Counted from the stretch's first letter, positions 45,354 to 56,600 are shown. The stretch: DNA of 64,000 nucleotides from Micromonospora tarapacensis (GCF_019697375.1 NZ_JAHCDI010000004.1:545324-609323); one strand, 5' to 3'. Notes: generated by a model not told the origin, from the letters alone. A program made the numbers and translations.

Positions 45354-48300
45354 ATGAAACCCCCGCCGATAGCGCGCAAGGCCATGCTCGCCCTCGTCTT
45401 CCTGCTCACCCTCACCCTGGTCGGCACGCCGGTCGTGGCGCAGCCCGCCGACGCGGCCGGCCGCCCGGCCGGTGCCGGTTCGCTCAGCGCCACCGGCGCC
45501 GCCACCTGGACCAGCGAGCCCTCCGCCGCGGCCCTGCTCGACGCGGGACGCAACCGGGCGCGGGCCGAACAGTTCTACTTCGTCCTGCCCGACCGGTTCG
45601 CCAACGGCGACCCGCGCAACGACCGGGGCGGCCTGACCGGCGATCGCTCGCGCACCGGGTACGACCCCACGGACAAGGGGTTCTACCAGGGCGGTGACCT
45701 CAAGGGGCTGACCGACCGGCTCGACTACATCGAAGGGTTGGGCACCACCGCCATCTGGCTCGCCCCGGTGTTCAAGAACCGGCCGGTGCAGGGCGAGGGC
45801 GACGACGTCTCGGCCGGCTACCACGGCTACTGGATCACCGACTTCACCCAGGTCGACCCGCACTTCGGCAGTGCCGCCGACCTGAAGAAGCTGGTCCAGC
45901 TCGCCCACCGGCGTGGCATCAGGGTCTACCTCGACGTGATCGTCAACCACACCGCCGACGTCATCGACTATGCGGAGGACCGGTACAGCTACGTCGACAA
46001 GGCCACCGCGCCCTACCGCGACGCGCAGGGCAGGCCGTTCGAGGACCGCAACCATGCCGACGGCAGCCGGGCCTTCCCCGAGGTGGGCCCGGGCTCCTTC
46101 CCGTACACACCGACCTTCGACACCCCGGCCGACGCGAAGATCAAGGTCCCGTCCTGGCTGAACGACCCCACCATGTACCACAACCGTGGTGACTCCACCT
46201 TCGTCGGGGAGAACAGCGAGTACGGCGACTTCTTCGGCCTCGACGACCTGTGGACCGAGCGGCCCGAGGTGGTCCGCGGCATGACCAAGATCTATGCCGA
46301 CTGGGTGCGGGACACCGGTGTCGACGGTTTCCGGCTGGACACGGTCAAGCACGTCAACATGGACTTCTGGCCGCAGTTCAGCCGGGGCATCGACGAGGCC
46401 GCCGACCGCGCCGGCAAGAAGGACTTCTTCATGTTCGGCGAGGTCTACAGCGCCGATGCGGAGATCGCCTCCGACTACGTACGCCAGGGCGGACTGCCCG
46501 CCACCCTGGACTTCGGCTTCCAGGAGGCGGCACGCGGCTTCACCGCCGGCGGGGGATCCGCGAAGGCGCTGGCCGACGTGTACGCCCGCGACGACCTGTA
46601 CGCCGCCCGGGACACCCACGCCGGCCGGCTGACCACCTTCCTCGGCAACCACGACATGGGCCGGATCGGGTCGTTCATCGCGAGCGGCGCCAGCGACCCG
46701 GCCACACACCTGCGCCGCGACCAGCTCGCCCACGAGTTGATGTTCCTCACCCGTGGCCAGCCGGTGATCTACTCCGGCGACGAGCAGGGCTTCACCGGCC
46801 CGGGCGGGGACAAGGACGCCCGGCAGCCGATGTTCGCCTCGCGCACGCCGGACTACCTCGACGACGACCTGCTCGGCACCGACCGCACCCACGCGGCCGA
46901 CCAGTTCGACCGGACGCATCCGCTCTACCGGACGATCGCCGACCTGGGCCGGCTGCGCCAGGCACACCCGGCGCTGCGCGACGGCGTGCAGGTGACCCGG
47001 TACGCGGCCGACGGCCCCGGCGTCTTCGCCTTCTCCCGGTTCGATCCGGACGACCGCACCGAGTACCTGGTGGCGGTCAACAACGCGACGAGCGCGCAGA
47101 CTGTCACCGTGGACACCTGGTCGGCCGGTGCCACCTTCACCGGCATCCACGGCGCGACCGGTCGCCCGGTGGCCGCCGGTGACGGCGGGCTGACCCTGAC
47201 GGTGCCGCCGCTGTCGGCGGTGGTGCACCGGGCCGGCCGGCCGGTCGCGCTGCCCACCGCCAAGCCGGGCATCACCGTCACCGCTCCGGCCTCCGGCGAG
47301 TCGCCGGCCACCCGGGCCGAGGTGACCGCCCAGGTCACCGGCGATCCGCTGGCGACCGTCACGATGGCCGCCCGGGTCGCCGGCGGACGATGGACGCTGC
47401 TCGGTTCCGCCCATCGGGCGCCGTACACCGTGCACCACGACCTGACGGGCCTGTCCGCCGGGACGAGGGTCGAGTACAAGTCGGTGGTCCGCGACGGTCG
47501 GGGCCGGACCGCCGCCACCCGCTCCACCGCCACCGTGGGCACCCCCGAGGAGCCCGGCTCGTCCCGGGACTGGCTGGTGGTGCACCACCAGCGGCCCGAC
47601 GGCGACTACACCGACTGGGGCCTCTACACCTGGGGCGACATCGATCCGGAGTACGCCACCGAGTGGCCCCAGGGGCAGCCGTTCGCCGGCACCGACGCCT
47701 ACGGGCGGTTCGCCTGGGTGAAACTCAAGCCGGGGGCGAAGACGGTCGGTTTCCTGGTGGTCGACGCCGACGGCAACAAGGATGTCGAGAACGACCGGAC
47801 CGTCGACGTGACGCGGGCCGGTGAGGTCTGGGTCAGGCAGGGTGACCCGGCGACGTACCAGACCCCGGAGGAGGCCGCGGGCGAACCCGCGCCGCCGGTC
47901 GAGGAGGGCGTGGCAGTCATCCACTACCGCCGGCCCGACGGCAACTACGACGGCTGGGGCCTGCACCTGTGGGACGGTGCGGCCAACCCCACCGACTGGG
48001 CGAACCCGATGCCGCCGACCCGGGTCGACTCGTTCGGCGCCGAGTTCCGGGTGCCGCTGGCCGAGGGCGCGACCGGGCTCAACTACATCATCCACTCCGG
48101 CGACGAGAAGGACCTGCCGCAGGACCAGCGGCTCGACTTCGCCGACGCCGGCCGGGAGGTCTGGCTGCTCGCCGCGACACCGGGCCGCCTGCTGCCCTCG
48201 ACGGCCACCGGCACCGATCGGGACACCGACATCGGCAAGCAGCAGGCGCACTGGATCGACCGGTCCACCGTCGCCTGGCGCACCGGTCCCACCGACGGGC

Positions 48301-50853
48301 GGGCGTACGCGCTGGTGACCGCGCCCGCCGGCGGGGTGAGCGTGGTCGACGGCGAGTTGGTCGGGACGTACACCTCGATGCCGTTGACCGCGCAGCGCAA
48401 CGGGCTCACCGAGGCCCAGCGCGCGGCCTTCCCGCACCTGTGGGACCACCGGGCCTTCACGCTGGACCGGCGGGATCTGGCCGGCGTGCCGGCGGCGCTG
48501 CGCGGGCAGCTGCTGGTGACCGAGCGGGCCGCCGACGGCACCCTGCTCGGCGCCACCGGCGTGCAGATCCCGGGCGTGCTCGACGACGTGTACGCCCGGG
48601 CCACCTCGGCCAGTCTCGGCGCCACCTTCACCGGCGGCCGGCCGACCCTGGCGGTCTGGGCGCCCACCGCCCGGACGGTGTCACTGCAACTGTTCGACTC
48701 GCCCACGGCCACGCCGCGCACCGTGGCGATGCGCCGCGACGACCGGACCGGCGTCTGGTCGGCGCGTGGTGCGCGGTCCTGGACCGGGACGTACTACCGC
48801 TACCAGGTGCAGGCGTGGCAGCCGGCGGCGCAACAGGTGGTCACCGCGTCGGTGACCGACCCGTACTCGGTGGCGCTGGCGGCGGACTCCACGCACAGCC
48901 AGATCGTCGACCTGGCCGACGAGAAGCTGGCCCCGGCCGGCTGGGCGAGGCTGCGCAAGCCGGCGGCGGTGCCCCCGGCCAGGGTGCAGATCTCCGAGCT
49001 GTCGGTGCGGGACTTCTCCATCGCCGACAGCACGGTCCCGGAACAGCGGCGGGGCACCTTCCTCGCCTTCACCGACCCGGCCACCGCCGGCATGAGGCAC
49101 CTCAGGGCGATCGGTGACGCCGGGGTGACCCACCTGCACCTGCTGCCCGCGTTCGACTTCGCCACCATCCCCGAGCGGCGGGCCGACCAGCGGCAGCCGG
49201 ACTGCGACCTGGCGGCGCTGCCGCCGGACTCGCAGCGGCAGCAGGAGTGCGTGGCGGCGGTGCGGGAGACCGACGGCTACAACTGGGGGTACGACCCGCT
49301 GCACTACACCGTCCCCGAGGGCGGGTACGCGGTCGACCCGGAGGGCGCCCGGCGCACCATCGAGTTCCGGCGGATGGTGGCCGGGGTCAACGGCGCGGGC
49401 CTGCGGGTGGTCATGGACGTGGTCTACAACCACACCTCGGCCGCCGGCACCGACCCGCGCTCGGTGCTCGACCAGATCGTCCCCGGCTACTACCACCGGC
49501 TGCTCGACGACGGCACGGTGGCCACCTCCACCTGCTGCGCCAACACCGCGCCGGAGCACGCCATGATGGGCAAGCTGGTGGTCGACTCGCTGGTCACCTG
49601 GGCGAAGGCGTACAAGGTCGACGGGTTCCGCTTCGACCTGATGGGCCACCACCCGAAGGCGAACATCCTGGCCGTCCGCAAAGGCGCTGGACAAGCTGAC
49701 GGTGACCCGGGACGGCGTGGACGGCAAGCGGATCCTGCTCTACGGCGAGGGCTGGAACTTCGGCGAGGTCGCCGACGACGCCCGGTTCGTGCAGGCGACG
49801 CAGGCCAACATGGCCGGCACCGGGATCGGCACGTTCAACGACCGGCTGCGCGACGCGGTCCGCGGCGGCGGCCCGTTCGACGACAACCCGCGGCAGCAGG
49901 GCTTCGCCTCCGGGCTGTTCAGCGACCCCAACGGTGACCCGGTCAACGGCTCCGCCGCCGAGCAGCGGGCCCGTCTGCTGCACCAGCACGACCTGGTCAA
50001 GGTCGGGTTGGCCGGCAACCTGCGCGGTTACCGGTTCACCGACTCGTCGGGCCGGGCGGTGACCGGCGCGCAGGTCGACTACAACGGCTCGCCGGCCGGC
50101 TACACCGACGCGCCGGGGGAGTCGGTCACCTACGTCGACGCGCACGACAACGAGATCCTGTACGACGCGTTGGCGTACAAGCTGCCGCAGGACACCTCGG
50201 CGACGGACCGGGCCCGGATGCAGGTGCTGGCGCTGAGCACGGTGGTGATGAGCCAGGGCGCCGGCTTCGTCACCACCGGCACCGAGCGGCTGCGGTCGAA
50301 GTCGCTGGACCGCAACTCCTACAACTCGGGGGACTGGTTCAACCAGATCCGCTGGGACTGCGCGCAGGGCAACGGTTTCGGCATCGGACTGCCCCCGGCC
50401 GAGGACAACCAGGACAAGTGGCCGTACGCGAAGCCACTGCTGGCCGATCCGTCCCTGGTGCCGGACTGCGCGGCGGTCGAGCTGACCGACGCCCGCTACG
50501 CCGAGCTGCTGAGGATCCGGGCATCCTCGCCGGTGTTCGGGCTGCCCACCGCGCGCGAGGTGCAGCGGCGGGTCGCCTTCCCGCTCTCGGGTCGGGACGA
50601 GACGCCGGGGGTGCTGACCATGACCCTCGACGCCCGTGGGCTCGGTGGGGCGTGGACGTCGCTGACGGTGGTCTTCAACGGGACCCCGCAGCCCGCCCAG
50701 CAGCGGGTGACCGGGCTGCGCGGGGCGGACGTGGTGCTGCATCCGGTGTTGCGTTCCTCGGCCGATCCGGTGCTGCGTACCGCCTCGTTCGAGCGGTCCA
50801 GCGGCACGTTCACCGTGCCGGGCCGTAGCGTGGCGGTCTTCGTCCAGCGCTAG
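45354..50853 (+). pseudogene. Secreted dual-domain alpha-amylase / pullulanase, one frameshift (probable one-base insertion)
   Basis: Extracellular starch-degrading enzyme of about 1,832 residues after correction. Order: signal peptide (1-34); GH13 alpha-amylase domain with the nucleophile in GFRLDTVKHVNMDFW (about 324), the acid in FMFGEVYSAD (360) and GNHDMGR (430); an Ig-like spacer; two starch-binding PUD/CBM41 modules (HHQRPDGDYTDWGLYTWGD, HYRRPDGNYDGWGLHLWDG); CBM48-like region; then a second GH13 (pullulanase) with FRFDLMGHH (1424), LYGEGWNFGE and YVDAHDNE. The frame changes at AAA 49680-49682, where removing one A gives AVRKALDKLTVTRDG. It is controlled by a promoter with MalR-like sites. 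Both active sites look intact. Confidence 0.88.
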
Positions 50854-50858
50854 ACCTG

Positions 50859-50909
50859 CTCCGGCCCCGCCGGTCCGATCCGGGTGGATCGGTCCGGGCG
50901 GGGCCGGAG
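50859..50909. terminator. Bidirectional terminator, amylase-pullulanase / beta-helix A
   Basis: CTCCGGCCCCGCC (50859-50871) pairs with GGCGGGGCCGGAG (50897-50909), with an inner GATCC/GGATC stem. It lies between convergent genes. Confidence 0.75.
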
Positions 50910-50950
50910 TCCCTACCTCAGTCGCCGGTGTGGCCGGCGGCTGACGTGCT

Positions 50951-52615
50951 TCAGCCGAAGCAGTTCGGGATGGCGGTGAAGGTCCCGGTGCAGTTGGTCG
51001 GCTTGTTGGCCGTGATGGCGGACTTGTCGTCCACGTTCACGTCGCCGAAGAAGCTGAACACGCCGCCCGGGGCGAGGGTGGCGAAGTTGTGCGCCACCTT
51101 CGTCTTCTCCAGGTCGATCTCGCCGGCCACGGTGAAGATGCCGCCGCCGATGCCCAGCGGGCCGACCGCCCGGTTGCCGCTGATCTCGCTGTGCCGGAAG
51201 GTCGCCTCGCCGGTGCCGTTGAACACGCCGGCGCCGAAGAAGCCCGCCTTGTTGTCGACGATCTTGGTCTCCGTGACGTTGGCGATCGCGCCGAAGGCGA
51301 GCGCGAAGCCGCCGCCGACGCCTGCCGTGGTGTTCTTGGCGACCTCGACGTGCGCCAACTCGATGGTGCTGTCGTCGCCCGCCGCGGTCACCCCGGCGCC
51401 GGCCAGCAGCGCCGTGTTGCCGGTGATCTTCGAGTACTTCACGGTCGTGTTGCCCTCGATGTCGAGCAGACCGCCACCGAAGCCGAGCACCTCGTTGCTG
51501 GTGATCTCGGTCTTCTCGATCCATGCGGTGCCGCCGTCGATGTCCTCACGGAAGATGAACGCGGCGCCGTTGGCGATGCCGCCGCCGCCGATGATGGCGT
51601 CGTTGTTGAACACCTTCGACTCGGCCACCCGCAGCACGCCGGCGTTGAAGATGCCGCCGCCGTAGAGGAAGGCGGTGTTTTCGGCGACCGTGGTGTGGTA
51701 GAGGCTGGCCTTGCCGAAGTTGGCCAGGCCGCCCCCGACGCCACCGGCCTGGTTGGCGAGGATGTGCGTCTCCTCGAACGAGGCGGTGCCGCCCGGCTGC
51801 ACGAGCACGCCGGCACCGTCGTTCGACTCCGGCTCGGCCAGCAGCGAGACGCCGCCGTTGGCCTGGTCGGCCTTGGCCTTGGCCGCGACGCCCTTCGGCG
51901 TGGCCTGCAGCAGCGGCAGGTACGCCTGCTTGGCCTCGGCCGCCTCGGTCGCCTCCACCGAGTTGGAGAACCGCGACCAGACGGCTTCGGGAGTGTCGCC
52001 GTTGACGACACGGCGCAGGGTCTGTCCGTTCTTGATGGTCAGGCCCTTGACGGTCAGGTCACCGCCGCGACCGACGTTGAGGATCCGGAACTCCTCGGCC
52101 GTGGCGTCCCGAACGATCTTGGTGTCGTGCCCCTTGAGCACGACGTGCTCGGTGATGACCGGCAGGCCGTTGGGGCCGGTGCCGTCGCCCGCGTCGGAGC
52201 GGGTCAGGTTGTAGGTGCACCCCTTGGCCAGGTTCAGCACGGCACCGTGGTTCTCGTTGGCGTGGACGAGCGCCTGGATCAGCTTGTCGGTGTCGCAGGG
52301 CACCTCCTTCCCGCGGTCCTTGTGGTCGCGCTTGTCGCGATCGCCGCCACGCTCGTCCTGGCCGCGGTCCTCCTTCTTGCCCTTGTGGCCTTCGGCCTCC
52401 TCCGGGCTCACGTCCCCGTCCCTGCTGACCTGCTGGGCGGTGGACCAGCGGAGACCGTCGGCGCCGACCGCACCGGCGCCGGTGGCGACACCGACGGCGG
52501 CGATGCTGACCACGCCGGTGAGCCCGGCGACGCCACTGGCGAGCCAGAGCTTGCGGCGCCGCTTCGACGCTGCCCCCGGCTCGCTGGCGTTGTTCTTAGC
52601 TGGGTAGTTGGACAT
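50951..52615 (-). CDS. Tandem beta-helix surface protein A
   Basis: 554-residue secreted or surface protein, first of three paralogs. A short basic start and helix (RRKLWLASGVAGLTGVVSIA, about 20-40) act as an uncleaved or late-cleaved signal anchor. A charged Lys/Asp/Glu-rich stretch (80-115) is followed by EVPCDTDKLIQALVHANENH, then a right-handed parallel beta-helix of Gly-rich coils such as AGGVGGGLANFGKASLYHTT, GGGIFNAGVLRVAESKVFNN and GGGFALAFGAIANVTETKIV. It ends TNCTGTFTAIPNCFG, an ending shared by all three. No catalytic site is visible. The ATG lies 62 bases from a conserved inverted repeat upstream. Confidence 0.85.
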   Translation of the reverse strand: MSNYPAKNNASEPGAASKRRRKLWLASGVAGLTGVVSIAAVGVATGAGAVGADGLRWSTAQQVSRDGDVSPEEAEGHKGKKEDRGQDERGGDRDKRDHKDRGKEVPCDTDKLIQALVHANENHGAVLNLAKGCTYNLTRSDAGDGTGPNGLPVITEHVVLKGHDTKIVRDATAEEFRILNVGRGGDLTVKGLTIKNGQTLRRVVNGDTPEAVWSRFSNSVEATEAAEAKQAYLPLLQATPKGVAAKAKADQANGGVSLLAEPESNDGAGVLVQPGGTASFEETHILANQAGGVGGGLANFGKASLYHTTVAENTAFLYGGGIFNAGVLRVAESKVFNNDAIIGGGGIANGAAFIFREDIDGGTAWIEKTEITSNEVLGFGGGLLDIEGNTTVKYSKITGNTALLAGAGVTAAGDDSTIELAHVEVAKNTTAGVGGGFALAFGAIANVTETKIVDNKAGFFGAGVFNGTGEATFRHSEISGNRAVGPLGIGGGIFTVAGEIDLEKTKVAHNFATLAPGGVFSFFGDVNVDDKSAITANKPTNCTGTFTAIPNCFG

Positions 52616-52730
52616 CGGAGCTCTCTGCCCTCTCGTCGTACCAGACAGGGTCGTCACGCACAGGCGAGCGTCCCCTGCTACAAATCGGTTGTAGCTCCCA
52701 GAAACACCGTATGAGAATGTTCCTCGCCTC
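52616..52730 (-). promoter_or_regulatory. Conserved leader and promoter of beta-helix A
   Basis: GCTACAAATCGGTTGTAGC (52677-52695) is a perfect seven-base inverted repeat with a five-base loop. Upstream on the minus strand TTCTCATACGG with the -10-like TACGGT precedes it. The same arrangement is found before paralogs C (exact repeat arms) and B (degenerate). The gap to the ATG is 62 bases in A and C. Confidence 0.6.
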
Positions 52731-52889
52731 AGGGCGTTATCCGAAATAACCCCACATCCGGTACACGTACGGGTCAGTTGCCACCAGGGTTGCTGTGGTC
52801 GGGACGCGGCGGATGCTTCCGCCCGGACCCGCTCTGAACGGCTCTGACCTGGCCGGATGTCGCCTGGGTGGCCTCAAGCGGGCAGCGGT

Positions 52890-52928
52890 GGGGCTCCTCC
52901 GCACCGCTCGGCGGCACGGAGGAGCCCC
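52890..52928 (-). terminator. Terminator of beta-helix B
   Basis: GGGGCTCCTCCG (52890-52901) pairs perfectly with CGGAGGAGCCCC (52917-52928); 15-base loop, 47 bases beyond the stop codon. Confidence 0.75.
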
Positions 52929-52974
52929 TCTATGTGGTGGTGCTGTCCTGTCGCTCGCTCGCCTCGGCCGACGC

Positions 52975-54643
52975 TCAGCCGAAGCAGCGGTCCGGGATGA
53001 CCGGGCTGCCGACGCAGTTGGTCGGGCGGTTACCGGTGACCGCGGACTTGCGGTCGATCTCCACCCGGTCGTTGTCGGTGTAGATGCCGCCCGGTGGCTC
53101 GGTGGCCAGGTTGTCGGCAACCCTGGTCCGGGTCAGCGTGGTCACGCCGTCGAGGTTGACGATGCCGCCACCCCGACCCGCCGGGCCCACCGCCTGGTTC
53201 GCCAGCAGCTCGGAGTCCCGCAGGGTCACCGACGCGCGGTCGTTGAACAGGCCGCCGCCGAAATCGCCGCCGGCGACGTTCTCCTTGATGACGCTGTTGG
53301 TGATGACGGCGATGGAGTCCTCGACGACGCCGACCCCGCCGACGTCGTCGCCCGCGTAGTTCCGGGCGACCAACACGTGTTCCAGGCTCAGCCGACTGTC
53401 GGCGATGGCGACCAGGCCGCCGCCGTCGACGCTGCTGGTGTTGTCGGTGACCTGGCTCTGGGCGAGGGTCGTGTCGCCAGCGGCGAGCAGGACGCCACCG
53501 CCGAGGCTCGTGGTCCGGTTGTGGCTGATCGTGCTCTTCCACACCCAGAGCGTGCTGCCCGAGCCGGCGAATCCGTTGCCGACCGGGCCGTTGGCGATGC
53601 CGCCGCCCGCGGTGCCGGCGGTGTTGTAACCGATCTTCGACTCCTCGACCCGCAGGATGCCCGCGTTGAACACGCCGCCGCCGAAGCTGCCGGCGCTGTT
53701 GTACTCCACCGTGCTGGTGCGCAGGATGGTGGTGCCGTAGTTGGCGATGCCGCCACCGTTGCGGCTGGCCTGGTTCTGCACGACGCGGATGTGCTCCAGG
53801 TCGGCGGTACCGCCCCGCTGCACCAGGATCCCGCCGCCGTCCACCCCGTCGGCGGCGATGCCGGGCGGCGCGGCCTCCGCCCCGGCCGCCCCGGCCGGCT
53901 CGGCACCGGCCGCCCCGGCCGGCTCGGCACCGGCCGCCGGCTTGGCCGCGTCCGCCTTGGCGGGCCGGCTGCGGCGGCCTTCGCCGCCGGGGCGAGGTCC
54001 AGCGCGGCCACCGGCTCCAGGATCGACATGTCGGACGCCGTCTGGCCGCCCTTGACGGTCACGCCCGTCAAGGTCAGGTGACCGCCCCGACCGACGTTGA
54101 GGATCCGGAACCGCTCCACGTTGGCGGCGCGGACGATCTTGCTGTCGTCGCCCTTCAGCGTGATCGGCCTCGTGATCACGGGGAGGCCGTTGCCGTCCTC
54201 GCTGCGGGTCAACTCGTACGTGCAGTGCCGGGCCAACGCGAGCACCCCGCCGTCGCGCCGGTTGGCGTGGACGATGGCCTGGATCAGCTTGTCGGTGTCG
54301 CAGGGCACCGCGTGTTCCCTGCCCTTGTCGCCGCGGCCGTCCTTCTTGCCGCTCCGGTCGCCGACGGCCCGCTCGTCCTCACCCTCGGTCCTGCCGCCGT
54401 CGGCGCCCTCGGCCTTTCCGGCGTCGCTGGCGTTCTGCCGGGCGTTGGACTGGGCGTCCGGCCGGCCGGCGTCCCCGGACCGGTCGTCGTCCCGGGCGGC
54501 CACCCGCCCAGGGCGGCCAGCCCGACGACGCCGGTCAGTCCGGCGACACCCGCGGCCACCCACAATTTTCGTCGTCGAAGTCCCGGTGGAGGTGGTGGAG
54601 CCGGGGGTGGCCCACCGTAGGAAGTGGTCATGTCATCAGACAT
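52975..54643 (-). pseudogene. Tandem beta-helix surface protein B, two frameshifts (probable sequencing indels)
   Basis: Second paralog, about 556 residues after correction. It starts MSDDMTTSYGGPPPAPPPPP, with anchor helix RRRKLWVAAGVAGLTGVVGL, then a charged linker, AVPCDTDKLIQAIVHANRRD, a first beta-helix block, an Ala/Pro/Glu repeat (two 24-base units near 53885-53935) and a second beta-helix block (NGGGIANYGTTILRTSTVEY, GGGVFNAGILRVEESKIGYN). It ends TNCVGSPVIPDRCFG. Frame changes occur at CCC 54503-54505 and GGG 53962-53964, each one base short; the total length fits two deletions. The upstream inverted repeat is degenerate, so it may be regulated differently or be drifting. Confidence 0.8.
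53885..53935 (-). repeat. Short in-frame tandem repeat inside beta-helix B
   Basis: A 24-base unit (GCCCCGGCCGGCTCGGCACC and flanks) occurs twice and encodes the repeating EPAGAAGA linker between two beta-helix blocks. Repeat-number variation would change the linker length without breaking the frame. Confidence 0.6.
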
Positions 54644-54760
54644 CGGAGCCTTCCGCCCTTTCCTGATATCCAGAAGGGGTCGCACCATCCGAAGTCGGTG
54701 CGAGAAGGCCCAAATCGGCTGCGGCCTCCGATAGCCACCATATGAGAGCTATCTTCATGA
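54644..54760 (-). promoter_or_regulatory. Leader and promoter of beta-helix B (degenerate repeat)
   Basis: Alignable with the regions before A and C, including CACCATATGAGAG and TGCGAAAAAACCC. The inverted repeat is reduced to GCCCAAATCGGCTGCGGC (54708-54725), which no longer forms a clean stem. The ATG is 65 bases away. Confidence 0.5.
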
Positions 54761-54865
54761 GAGGTGCTTATGCGAAAAAACCCTACATTCGCCTCATCTG
54801 GTTCACGGCCGTCGGCCGGCACCAGTCACGCGGACTGGTGGACGAGGGTCGCCACGGCCGGCAAG

Positions 54866-54895
54866 GGGTCCCCTTCCGCTGTGGGAAGGGGACCC
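54866..54895 (-). terminator. Terminator of beta-helix C
   Basis: GGGTCCCCTTCC (54866-54877) pairs perfectly with GGAAGGGGACCC (54884-54895), six-base loop, 18 bases past the stop. Confidence 0.8.
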
Positions 54896-54912
54896 GAAGC
54901 CGCTGCGCTGGC

Positions 54913-56472
54913 TCAGCCGAAGCAGCCTTCGACGGTCCCGGCGCAGTTGGTGGGTTGGTTTGCCTTGACGGCGGTCTTGTCGAGCTCGACCTCGCCGCCG
55001 TTCTGGAAGATGCCGCCGGCGCCCTCCGCCTCGCCGGCGAAGTTTTTGACGATCTTGCTGTCGCGGATCTCCAGGTCACCGGCGTCGTGGTAGATGCCGC
55101 CGCCCTGCCGGGCGTCGTTGTCCTCGAACTCGGTCTTGCTGATGAGCAGACCGAAGCCGTTGAGGAGGACACCACCGGTCGCGTCGTCGTCGACGAGGAT
55201 GCCGGTGAAGAGCCCGCCGCCGTTGAAGCCGGCGGTGTTGTCGAGGAACCTGCTGTCGGTGATGACGCCGCCGCTGCTGCCGTACCAGACACCGCCGCCG
55301 TCCGCGCTGGCCGTGTTGCCGGCGATGAGCAGGTGGCGGAGTTCGGCCGTGCGGTCCCCGGCGGTGTAGATGCCGCCGCCCTCGTCACCACCGGTGTTGC
55401 CTTCGACCTTGGTGAACGTGACGGTGAGGCTGCTGCCTTCGCTGTTGATGCCGCCGCCATCGTTGCTGGCCGCGTTGTCCTTGATGGTGCTGTGGGAGAC
55501 GGTGGCGTGGCCGCCGTCGAAGTTGGCGATGGCGCCACCGCTGCCGCCGACGCCGTCGGCGTTCGACGTGGCGGTGTTCTTCGCCAACTCGGAGTCGCGG
55601 ACGTCCAGCCTGCCCTCGTTGTAGATGGCGCCGCCGTTGCCGCCGTTGCCGAGTCCCCGGGCGTGATTGTCCCGGGCGACACTGTCCTCGAGCGTGACGT
55701 GGCCGGAGTTGTAGATGGCGCCGCCGTTGCCGCTGTTGCCCTGTCCGGTGGCCCGGTTGTGCACCAGGGTCGTCTTGTGCAACAAGGCCTTACCGCCCTG
55801 CTGCACGAGCAGGGCACCGCCCCGGCCTCGTTCCGGCGGAGGGCCGCTGACCTGGCCGCCCTTGAGAGTGAGGTCCTTCAGTGTCAGTTCGCCCCTTGAG
55901 GCGACCTCGAAGAAACGGAAGAGTCGCGTGCCCTCGTGGACGAGGGTCGCGCCGTTGCCCAGAATTGTGATCTTCCCGTCGACGACGGGGAACGCGTTGA
56001 AGTTGCTCTCCCGGGTGAGCCGGTATTCGCAGCGCGGGGCCAACTTCAACACGTCATCGTGCGTCCTGAGGGCCTTGTTCACCGCCTCGACCAGCGCCTC
56101 GGCCTTGCACGGCACCTCCTTGGCCCGGCCGTGCCCGTCCTCGCCTTTCCTGCCCTCGCCCTTGCCGCCCCAGTCGCCGCCGGACCAGTCGTCCTCGCCG
56201 TCGCCGGAGTCGTCCTCGTGGCCCTTGGCCCTGGCGTCGTCCTCGGCCTTGCCGGCGTCGCTGACGGATTGCTTCGGCATCGAGGCAGAAGCATCCGACA
56301 CGCGCCCCGCGCCGTCGGCGTCCTTGTCGCGTGCGGCGAGGCCACCCAGCGCGGCCAGGCCGACAACGCCGGTCAACCCGGCCACGCCGGCCGTCACCCA
56401 GAGTCTGCGTAGGTGTCGTGCCGGTGGAGCCGGGGGTGGCCCACCGTTGGAAGTGGTCACGTCATCAGACAT
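54913..56472 (-). CDS. Tandem beta-helix surface protein C
   Basis: Third paralog, 519 residues, intact. It starts MSDDVTTSNGGPPPAPPARH with anchor helix LRRLWVTAGVAGLTGVVGLA, then a strongly acidic Asp/Gly/Lys stretch (about 75-125), AKEVPCKAEALVEAVNKALR, and a regular beta-helix with near-identical coils (NSGNGGAIYNSGHVTLEDSV, NGGNGGAIYNEGRLDVRDSE). It ends TNCAGTVEGCFG. The Gly-Gly-Ala-Ile-Tyr-Asn repeats resemble polymorphic outer-surface proteins. The upstream inverted repeat is perfect. No enzyme motif is seen; adhesion or a surface-layer role is possible. Confidence 0.87.
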   Translation of the reverse strand: MSDDVTTSNGGPPPAPPARHLRRLWVTAGVAGLTGVVGLAALGGLAARDKDADGAGRVSDASASMPKQSVSDAGKAEDDARAKGHEDDSGDGEDDWSGGDWGGKGEGRKGEDGHGRAKEVPCKAEALVEAVNKALRTHDDVLKLAPRCEYRLTRESNFNAFPVVDGKITILGNGATLVHEGTRLFRFFEVASRGELTLKDLTLKGGQVSGPPPERGRGGALLVQQGGKALLHKTTLVHNRATGQGNSGNGGAIYNSGHVTLEDSVARDNHARGLGNGGNGGAIYNEGRLDVRDSELAKNTATSNADGVGGSGGAIANFDGGHATVSHSTIKDNAASNDGGGINSEGSSLTVTFTKVEGNTGGDEGGGIYTAGDRTAELRHLLIAGNTASADGGGVWYGSSGGVITDSRFLDNTAGFNGGGLFTGILVDDDATGGVLLNGFGLLISKTEFEDNDARQGGGIYHDAGDLEIRDSKIVKNFAGEAEGAGGIFQNGGEVELDKTAVKANQPTNCAGTVEGCFG

Positions 56473-56600
56473 CAGAGCCTTCCGCCCTTTCCTGCTACCA
56501 GACTGGCTCGCACCAGGTCGACCGGCGCGAGCAGCTACAAATGGGTTGTAGCCTCTGATGACCACCGTATGAGAAGGTTCCTCGCGAGAGGGATGTATCC
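56473..56600 (-). promoter_or_regulatory. Conserved leader and promoter of beta-helix C
   Basis: GCTACAAATGGGTTGTAGC (56534-56552) is a perfect inverted repeat with the same arms as in the A leader, differing only in one loop base. ACCACCGTATGAGAAGG and TATCCGAAAAAAGCCC further upstream are conserved with A and B. The ATG is 62 bases from the repeat. Confidence 0.6.

Noticed and set aside
45330..48449. Open frame of over 1,000 codons antisense to the amylase
   Set aside because: Composition is Gly/Val/Arg/His-rich without recognisable domains, and the opposite strand has intact GH13 motifs throughout.
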